This document shows positions 57,745 through 64,000 of a stretch of 64,000 nucleotides of DNA, in pieces. Source of the DNA: Hermatobates lingyangjiaoensis (Eukaryota; Arthropoda; Insecta; Hemiptera; Hermatobatidae); assembly GCA_026182355.1 (NCBI GenBank), contig JAPFBL010000239.1, positions 977,001 through 1,041,000 on the forward strand, read 5' to 3'. The translations under genes and the position numbers were made by a program. The notes beneath the pieces were generated by a model that had not been told where the DNA came from, made no database searches, and saw only the letters and a program-made list of their open reading frames with translations. The first letter of the stretch is position 1. Every line of letters begins with the position of its first letter.

Positions 57745-58152
57745 ATGATCAAACCACAATAAGAAATGGGAAAACAAGACTAAGATCTTTCAACCGTAAC
57801 AAGCGTCTTCATCAGAGTCAAAAACCAACTATTATATTATATATATATATATATATATATTTCAATGATCAAACACAATAAGAAATGTGAAACAAGAGTA
57901 GATCTTTCAACCGTAACAAGTGGTCTTCGTCAGAGTCAAAAACCCATATTATATTTATATATTTATATTATTAATGATCAAACCACAATAAGAAATGTGA
58001 AAACAAGACTAAGATCTTTCACCGTAACAAGTGGTCTTCGTCAGAGTCAAAAACCCAACTATTATTTATATATATATATATATCAATGATCAAATCCACA
58101 ATAACAAATGGGAAAACAAGACTAAGATCTTTCAACCGTAACAAGCGGTCTA
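55482..58152 (-). repeat. Tandem array of ~22 module A units
   Basis: About 22 copies (starts near 55482, 55616, 55754, 55887, 55992, 56102, 56210, 56347, 56462, 56597, 56732, 56864, 57000, 57148, 57266, 57388, 57506, 57620, 57742, 57860, 57972, 58081), all in one orientation, each about 92 bp plus 15-45 bp of (TA)n. On the minus strand most units read GACT, CTGATGA, A, GACCG/CGGTT hairpin, GAA, AGATCT, T, AGTC. Stem II pairs as G-U, A-U, C-G, C-G, G-C with a 7-base loop. The first unit has the longest outer end; the last is cut inside the hairpin. Open frames here are repeat translations. Confidence 0.95.
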
Positions 58153-58559
58153 CAGTATGAGTGTTCTTGTTTGTGTTTGTATCTACTTGTCATGTACGTT
58201 TGTATCTTTGTATTTGTATAACACATAATATAAAAACACACTTTCTTTTTAATTATGTAGTGCGTCTTTAATGTATTCATTTATGTCTTGTACGTACATG
58301 CATTACATGTTTTACTATGCATGTCCATGCTTCTTTGCAAAAACACTTGGTTATATAAACAAAATAAGATTTAAATTTGATTGGCTTGAAATCTGTTTCT
58401 TTATTAATTTTTTTTTTTGTAATAATAATAGGCTCTTCTTAAAGTTTGTTGACTTTATTAAAACGTCCTTAAAAGATTATTGCATTGAAAGTTTTTTTTT
58501 GGCCTATGGAAATAAATGAGAGTTTAAGTTAATTCGGTGATGTTTTTTGGGTGAATGCA
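58153..58559. other. Intergenic, no gene seen
   Basis: The unique flank begins exactly where the last array unit is truncated. The frame at 58271-58519 has no recognised domain. Confidence 0.35.
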
Positions 58560-58653
58560 GTTAGGCGGCGGGGTATTGGAGGGCTGGAAGGCAGGTTGTA
58601 AGGGCTGAAGCGCTTCCGTACAGGATCGATTGGCGGTGGGCACTGCACGCCTG
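58560..58653 (-). CDS. Possible terminal exon of an unknown host gene
   Basis: A GC-rich island. On the minus strand a good acceptor-like sequence (CATTAACCCTCCCCCGCAG) precedes it. One frame then reads QCPPPIDPVRKRFSPYNLPS and SPPIPRRLTAFTQKTSPN before a stop (about 58530). The Pro/Ser-rich composition is not diagnostic and other frames are open, so this rests on composition and the acceptor alone. Confidence 0.25.
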
Positions 58654-58884
58654 CGGGGGAGGGTTAATGCCACCTGCCTGTCAAGGCCCCACAACCCAGT
58701 GCTCTTGTTAGTTCGCATCATCTATAATTGCTAGAGTAATTGCCAAACACCCCATTAAACTGTATCTCTTAATTCAAACTTGAACAATCTTTAATTACTC
58801 TCTTCGAAAATGTTACTAATTAATATGTAACAATGTGTCTCATTAAATATTAAGTTCAAAAACGAAGAAAGTAAACTCAAACAA

Positions 58885-58960
58885 ACTTACTGTGTTACTC
58901 TTCTCCGTATTTGAAATTGGTTGTCCAGTTTGGATAATTTGTCTGACTGTAGATGAGTTA
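58885..58960. mobile_element. Module E outer fragments
   Basis: ACTTACTGTGTTACTCTTC and GGTTGTCCAGTTTGGATAAT match the outer ends of module E; no core. Confidence 0.5.
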
Positions 58961-58988
58961 AAGAACAATGTGCTCTTTCTGTCAATTA

Positions 58989-59017
<29 letters not shown>

Positions 59018-59019
<2 letters not shown>

Positions 59020-59096
59020 GTAAAACGAATGTCAAAATATCGCTGTGAGTCTTTTTGTATGTGCTTTTATGTTTTTCTCTTTCCTTGGTGAACTAT
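59018..59096 (+). mobile_element. Module B/K 3' part
   Basis: AATGTCAAAATATCGCTGTG then GAGTCTTTTTGTATGTG follow (TA)n. This is the part downstream of the hairpin; the CTGANGA half is absent. Confidence 0.55.
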
Positions 59097-59105
59097 ATAT
59101 ATATA

Positions 59106-59222
59106 TAACAGTCGTTATCAGCCTTTGGAGCGATTCACTTCTTTTCCTGAAGACGAGGACATCGAAATATAGTAGTGAGTTCAGTGATTTCCTTTCTATG
59201 TGTTCTTTTTAAATTTAGTTTA
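59106..59222 (+). mobile_element. Module S (hammerhead-like)
   Basis: TTTTC, CTGAAGA, C, hairpin GA..TC, GAA, ATAT, A, GTAGTGAG. CTGAAGA is intact but stem I is weak. (TA)n on both sides. Confidence 0.6.
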
Positions 59223-59239
59223 TATATATAATATAAGTG

Positions 59240-59345
59240 TATAATGTATCGGGATTCGGTCAATTTTCCAGGATCAAATCAACTCTCAAGCCGACGTTTC
59301 GGTTTTATTTAAACCTTTTTCATAGGCAGAAGTCAGAATTTTTGA
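59240..59345 (-). mobile_element. Module C variant
   Basis: Minus copy related to the 7.3-kb form (GGTCAATTTTCCAGGAT) with GACGTTTCGG core. Confidence 0.7.
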
Positions 59346-59461
59346 ATTAGAAAAATGATGAAATTTACATTATATAAAATGAAGTAACAATAGATAGTTA
59401 GTGAACTAACATCTTAACTGGTCAAAAACTTGGACCAGACTTTCATATATATATATATATA

Positions 59462-59620
59462 TATGAGATTGACTGTCGTCCCTCCGTCTATTCGCTTCCT
59501 CTCCTGAGGACGACCGCCATTACGGTCGAAATATTGAAAAGTGAAATAGTGAAAGTGAAAGTGAATAGTGAAAAGTCTTTGTTATGTTTCAGTCTATGTG
59601 TCACAGTTTATTTTAAATAT
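59462..59620 (+). mobile_element. Module L (hammerhead-like)
   Basis: CTC, CTGAGGA, C, a perfect 5-bp hairpin GACCG/CGGTC, GAA, ATAT, T, GAAAAG. A short GAAAGTGAAAGTGAATAGTG repeat follows, then the TGTGTCACAGTTTA tail and (TA)n. Confidence 0.75.
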
Positions 59621-59632
59621 ATATATATATAA

Positions 59633-59858
59633 AAAGATTTCACATAAACACGTGAAACAACAATCAATGATCAAACCACAATAAGAAAAGGAAAACAAGA
59701 CTAGATCTTTCAACCGTAACAAGCGGTTTGTCAGAGTCAAAAAACCCAACTGAGTTATTAAAACCAACTCAGTTGGGTTTTTGACTCTGACGAAGACCGC
59801 TTGTTACGGTTGAAAGATCTTAGTCTTGTTTTCCCATTTCTTATTGTGGTATGATCAT
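59633..59858. mobile_element. Module A inverted pair
   Basis: The minus half has small deletions; the plus half is complete with CTGACGA, GAA, AGATCT, T, AGTC. Confidence 0.85.
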
Positions 59859-59869
59859 ATATATATATG

Positions 59870-60036
59870 TATAAAAGCTTTCGCATAAACACGTGTAATA
59901 ACAATCAATGATCAAACCACATAAGAAATGGAAAAACTAGACTAAGATCTTTCAACCGTAACAAGACGAAGACCGCTTGTTTTGGGTTGTAGATCTTAGT
60001 CTCTTTTTCCCATTTCTTATTGTGGTTTGATCATTG
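59870..60036. mobile_element. Module A inverted pair, centre deleted
   Basis: The minus half reaches CGTAACAAG, then jumps into the plus half at GACGAAGACCGCTTG; one core is shared between the halves. Confidence 0.8.
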
Positions 60037-60114
60037 ATATCTATATATATATATATATATATATAGTATATATATATTATAAATATATGAAAAAAGTATC
60101 GACGTTTAGACTAA

Positions 60115-60262
60115 AAACAAAACTAAAGTTTATCGGACTCGGTCAGTTCTTCAGGTTTTTAAATTAAACTTTCATTGCCAACGTGAAAAATGAATTTCAT
60201 GAAAAAGGTTTTAAATAAAGACCAAAACGTTGGCAATGAGAGTTTAATTTGAACCTGAAGAA
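60115..60262. mobile_element. Module C inverted pair, compact
   Basis: Minus part with ACTCGGTCAGTTCTTCAG; plus part with ATGAAAAAGGTTTT, CAAAACGTTGGC and TTTGAACCTGAAG. Confidence 0.75.
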
Positions 60263-60400
60263 GATGACGTTGGTCATCGTCAGGACATCAATTTACACGA
60301 GTTTCGACCATAATCACATTGGTCATCATCGGGCGACGATGAATTGTATGAAATTTACATACAAGAAGATTTGCTGCCGATTTACACCAATATATATATA
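60263..60400. mobile_element. Module B-related fragment
   Basis: CATCGTCAGG and CATCATCGGGCGACGATG flank GTTTCGACCATAATC. The outer TACAAGAAGATTTGCTGCCG matches module B at 1.53 kb. Confidence 0.55.
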
Positions 60401-60404
60401 TAGT

Positions 60405-60997
60405 TCACACAGGAAAGAGAAAAACAAATAAAGACACACACAAAAGACTCACAAAGATATTTCGGCAGTCGACGTCATCGGGCAAAAGTAGTCCCTTTCA
60501 GTAGCTGAAGCCAACTGCGACGTACACGCACGCACTCTGCCGGCCGCCCTATGTAAGCTACTAACTAGAGAGAGAAAAATAAAAAGAACTAAAAGAACAA
60601 ATAAAAGCAAATAAAAATAACAGAAAGAGAAGAATAGTAAATGAAGCAATGAACAATTTAAAAAAGAAGAAAAAAAATTAACGGTACAAGTTGAGGCCAG
60701 GAGGAAAGCGAGCTTTGAGAAGACAGATAATTGCCTCCTCTGAAGCTCTTAAAGTAACCCGAGAAGACGGCACAGGGATATGATTAAGGACTTGGACCCA
60801 GAAGCAGTGATTAAAGTCCAGTCCATGGGAATTAGAGTGGATAGCAATAGGAAGGTTTTTGCGTTGACCAACGGAAGCCCTGTGACCATTCATACGTAAG
60901 TTGAGCTGCGTAGAGGCCATACCAACGTAGAATGCATCACACTGGGTGCAGTCCAAACGGTAAACGCAATTAACCGAGGTGCATGAGGTGTGGGGAA
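60405..60997 (-). pseudogene. PLE 3' end: GIY-YIG domain, UTR and hammerhead-like terminus
   Basis: The minus frame from the (TA)n at about 60998 reads TSVNCVYRLDCTQCDAFYVG then LNLRMNGHRASVG and VTLRASEEAIICLLKARFPP, ending GLNLYR and stop at 60678. CVYRL and FYVG are the GIY and YIG strands, RMNGHR the arginine helix and SEEAI the catalytic glutamate. About 200 bp of A-rich (on plus) UTR follows, then GCCCGATGACGTCGAC, GAAATATC and TTTGTGAG (about 60455-60490), a K-type motif, and the element ends at (TA)n. The open frame shows no stop in the visible domain, but everything 5' is missing. Confidence 0.85.
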
Positions 60998-61009
60998 ATA
61001 TATATATAT

Positions 61010-62275
61010 AATCCCTTCCAGAAGCAGCATATATAATCCCAACTCACAGCAATATCTTCAATATAAAACTTGTCATCCGCCTCATGTAAAAAAAGCTATT
61101 CCACGGTCTCTGTATATTCGGTTACAACATTTATGCAATACTTCATCTCATCGCAAAATCAAAATAGATAGTTTAAAAAAGAAATTCAAGGAGCGTGGCT
61201 ACACTTCTTGCATGGTAGAAAATCGTATTGTCCCAGGAAATGTTCCCTATTCTCCCCGAATAAAGAGAGACCGTAGTGATTTAGTATCCCTCATGGCTGA
61301 CTATTTTCCCGGAACCCGCAGGTTGGGTAAACTAATAAAGAAAATTTGTTCTATCCTGTCCTGTTCTCCTTCTCAACCACTTTATCAGTATTTAATAAAC
61401 TTCCTAAAATCTGCTATCGTAGACCTCCGAATATTGGAAACTTACTCTCGCCTAGAGGTATTAAATCCTCTCCGACCGGGGTGAGGCATTCAGGTTTGCA
61501 GCGATGCGAATGACGTGACTGCCTTACCTGTCCCATAATCAATCCAACTACTTCTTTTGCTTCCCCCTCAAAATCCGAACTGTTATTATATATTTAATGC
61601 TTCCTCCTGCACTTCTAGTGATAGTGTCTACCGTCTAGACTGTACTCGGTAAGATGCATTCTATGCAGGTTTAACAACTACTATGTTGAGCCTACGTATG
61701 AATAATTATAGGTCTTCTGTCGGTCGGGATTGCACGCTACCAGTTGCTATTCACGCTAATTCTCATGGCCTGAGCTTCAATGAGTGTTTCAGAGTTCAAA
61801 TACAAAAAACAGTCCCTCCACACAATAGATCCATAACTTTAAGAGCTTCTGAAGAAGCCCATATATAGCTCTTAGGAGCTCGTTCAAATCCTGGCATCAA
61901 CCTGAACTATTTAGCAGTATTTTAAGGTGAATTTTTCTTAAATTTAATTTTTTCATTTATATATTATTATTATTATTTATTATATCTTTTTTAATTTTCT
62001 GTTTGAATTTTATATCTCAGAAGATTCCTTTTTATTATTAATTTTTTTATTATTATATTTTTCCTCGTTGCTATTCTTCTTCAGCATTCTTACTACTTTT
62101 TTTCGTTTTTGTTTTGGCCAACCTGTACATGTTCTGTGAAGCTGTCCAGTTGGCTTTCGTCTTCTAGCCACTCAACTTCCTTTCCTGAGAACGGCCATTA
62201 AAAGGGTCGAAATATTGAATGTGAGTCCTAATTTCCGTTTTTCATTCGTGTTTCTCAAAGTTTTAAAAGTATATA
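61010..62275 (+). pseudogene. PLE 3' end: linker, GIY-YIG remnant and hammerhead-like terminus
   Basis: The frame 60990-61484 reads HVKKAIPRSLYIRLQHLC and KKKFKERGYTSCMV, the conserved PLE region between RT and endonuclease (the 'K.IP.SL..R...C' pattern). The frame then breaks. From about 61590 the endonuclease reads VYRLDCTR, stop, DAFYAGLTTTMLSLRMNNYR and LRASEEAHI, with YAG in place of YVG. The 3' UTR runs to TTTC, CTGAGAA, hairpin, GTC, GAA, ATAT, T, GAATGTGAG (about 62180-62225) and ends at (TA)n. It is about half identical to the minus copy it faces, so it is a different subfamily. Confidence 0.85.
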
Positions 62276-62279
62276 TATA

Positions 62280-62605
62280 TATTGATAAAAGTGTCGACCG
62301 TGGAATAGAAACAAAACTATAGTTTATTCGGAGTCGGTCAGTTCTTCAGGTTCAAATTAAACTCTCATTGCCAACGTTTCGGTTTTTATTTAAAACCTTT
62401 TTCATAGGCAGAAGTCTAAATTTTGAAACAGAAAAACTAAGTATTACATTACAAATTATTTATACTTATAAATAATATATTTAATTATTTATACTTCTGC
62501 CTATGAAAAAGGTTTTAAATAAAAACCGAAACGTTGGCAATGAGAGTTTAATTTGAACCTGAAGAACTGACCGAGTCCCGATAAACTATAGTTTTGTATA
62601 TATAT
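62280..62605. mobile_element. Module C inverted pair
   Basis: Minus arm 62310-62462 and plus arm 62470-62600, including the GTCGACCGTGGAATAGAAAC leader. Both cores read GCC, TATGAAA, hairpin, GAA, ACGT, T, GGC. Confidence 0.85.
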
Positions 62606-63276
62606 ATATTATTGAAAATGATCGCAGTTTCTGCATCGTTCGAAATAATTTCTTCTTTTCTTCATTTCTTCAGTTGGAGAATACTAACTAGGCTGGATCC
62701 GACATGTTTGACTGGCTTCCAGTCATCTTCAGGGTAATTATAGAATTTGTTTAATATATTTAGTGATGGTGTTAAGATTACAGTAGGCAGTAATCGTTGT
62801 AACGCAGCTCTTATTTCAATTCCTTACATTGTTGAAGAATTTATTTTGAATTTATTAAAATATTAAAGACAAATGTAATAATTCTATGCTAAGAAGCACT
62901 GCGATTTGAAAGACAAAGTAAGTCTAGTTTACTAGATGATTCAATATGGCGAATTTCCTTTTTTTCTAAATTAAAGTTGATTCCTTTCACTTAGTAGTTT
63001 GTTAGAACATCTGTTGTTCTTTCCTCTCAAGTAGAAAGCACTTGGCAACATACTTTACAAAGCTCTTCTTTAGTAAACCGTTATAATAACTAATTCATTA
63101 TTTTAAAAATAAGTTTATTTTTAATTTGCAAATATTACAATTGAACAATCCGTTAAAAACAATGCAATTGCGACTTTAAAAACTCGTTTTATTATACAAG
63201 TTTAGATTTTTCGTTAGCTTTTTATGTTTTAATTATTTTTTTATTTTTAGCCCTTCAAAATGCCACCCTTTGCTAC
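62606..63276. other. Intergenic, no gene seen
   Basis: AT-rich; nothing recognised. Confidence 0.4.
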
Positions 63277-63860
63277 CAGGGCTGTGGAGTCGGAGTTGGA
63301 GTCGGAAGAAATCAGCCGACTCCGACTCCTCACCTAGTTATTACTTGTGTACATGAAAATGAGATAAAATGATAAAACATGATTAATTAGTCCAAGTAGA
63401 ATTTTTTTCTTTGGAGAAGGACATTGGACATTTGATGGTAGAACACAAAATGTCTAGTTTAACACAAAATATCTGGCCTTGCTTGTTCAGTGTTTACTTT
63501 GTTATAAGTAAATATAATATCAAACTTCTTTGTTATTTAATGTCGTATTTAGACATAATATAAATGCCTAAATAGGAGGTATTTATTAGTCTTTCATTGC
63601 TAGCGGCTGATTAAGTCAAGGACCTTATCTATAATGAGGCTGTTCGTTCGGCTATGACCTATGGATTGAGCAGAATCTGGAATCTGGTTTAGAGCTGCAC
63701 CAAAGCTACAAAGTACTAATTCTTATTATTAGCCACCTGTCATCTGTTTTTTAATAATAAAAAGATGAGCTGGAGTTGGTACTGGAGTCGGAGTCGGCTG
63801 TTACAAAATAGAGGAGTCGGAGTCGGAGTCGGCCGTAATAAGTCCGACTCCACAGCCCTG
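63277..63860. mobile_element. hAT-like MITE with GAGTCG-rich ends
   Basis: The left end CAGGGCTGTGGAGTCGGA is the exact complement of the right end TCCGACTCCACAGCCCTG. Subterminal GGAGTCGGAGTCGG repeats occur on both sides. The flanking 8-mers TTTGCTAC and CTTGCTAC match at 7 of 8. No transposase frame in 584 bp. Confidence 0.85.
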
Positions 63861-64000
63861 CTTGCTACACCACTGTATAGAAACGTATAAGCATAGTGTT
63901 GAAGCAATCAATATGTTTATCTGCTATCTAGCACCAGCCACATATTTCTTAAATGCGTATCCATTGGTTCATCACGAAACAACCACTTTTATGTTACCTT
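63861..64000. other. Intergenic, no gene seen
   Basis: Short terminal stretch; nothing recognised. Confidence 0.4.

Noticed and set aside
56488..58089. Open frames reading TRLRSFNRNKRSSSESKTQ repeatedly
   Set aside because: Repeat translation of the module A hairpin region; no start context or family.
55482..58152. CRISPR-like array (regular repeats with spacers)
   Set aside because: The spacers are only (TA)n and the genome is eukaryotic; this is a satellite of module A.

Overview
This is a eukaryotic, AT-rich, repeat-dominated window with no convincing intact host gene. The LINE relics, the tRNA-derived SINEs, the very abundant (TA)n and (CT)n tracts and the many Penelope-like element (PLE) remnants suggest an invertebrate, most likely an arthropod such as a crustacean or chelicerate. 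The species cannot be fixed from sequence alone. Most long open frames are microsatellite or palindrome translations and are not called.

The dominant content is a set of short dispersed modules (about 90-200 bp), named here A to S. They usually abut (TA)n and very often occur as head-to-head inverted pairs. Most share one architecture: a short 5' strand, CTGANGA (or one change from it), a hairpin, GAA, a 4-6 base palindrome ending in T, one base that is A, C or T, then a strand complementary to the first. This is the layout of a hammerhead ribozyme core with a very short stem III. PLEs are known to carry hammerhead motifs in their terminal repeats, and here several modules sit directly beside PLE coding remnants (30.7-31.2, 45.1-46.1, 54.2-55.4, 60.4-62.3 kb). 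The modules are therefore read as PLE terminal (pLTR) segments. Module A has the core GACT, CTGAYGA, GAA, AGATCT, T, AGTC. It occurs more than 15 times dispersed and about 22 times in a one-orientation tandem array at 55.5-58.15 kb.

Layout. 1-2.3 kb: microsatellites and modules A and B. 2.3-6.4 kb: simple sequence, including a 1-kb polypyrimidine tract. 6.4-7.9 kb: modules A, C, D. 10.1-11.4 kb: inverted-repeat element and module Q. 11.8-13.0 kb: modules K, E (204-bp arms), A. 14.7-17.0 kb: two SINEs and a 13-bp minisatellite. 17.5-17.9 kb: LINE C-terminus. 19.2-22.7 kb: module cluster. 26-30 kb: possible exon, A pairs, SINE, nested palindromes. 30.7-32.4 kb: PLE 5' segment joined to a Jockey-like LINE. 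34-37.3 kb: D pair, tandem SINEs, LINE tail. 38.1-38.9 kb: nested A pairs. 40.0-41.0 kb: hAT element with zinc-finger-like 51-bp repeats. 42.7-44.3 kb: module cluster. 45.1-46.1 kb: PLE with RT. 48.2-50.0 kb: minus-strand LINE. 51.5-52.4 kb: 40-bp array and PLE endonuclease fragment. 53.5-55.4 kb: modules and PLE ends. 55.5-58.15 kb: module-A array. 58.9-62.6 kb: modules and two divergent PLE 3' ends. 63.3-63.9 kb: short hAT element.

All transposon coding regions are broken by stops or frameshifts, so the window is a graveyard of retroelements. The ribozyme-like terminal motifs are much better preserved than the coding sequence. Whether the motifs still cleave is inference; most carry an extra base or a bulge at the base of stem II compared with the textbook hammerhead.
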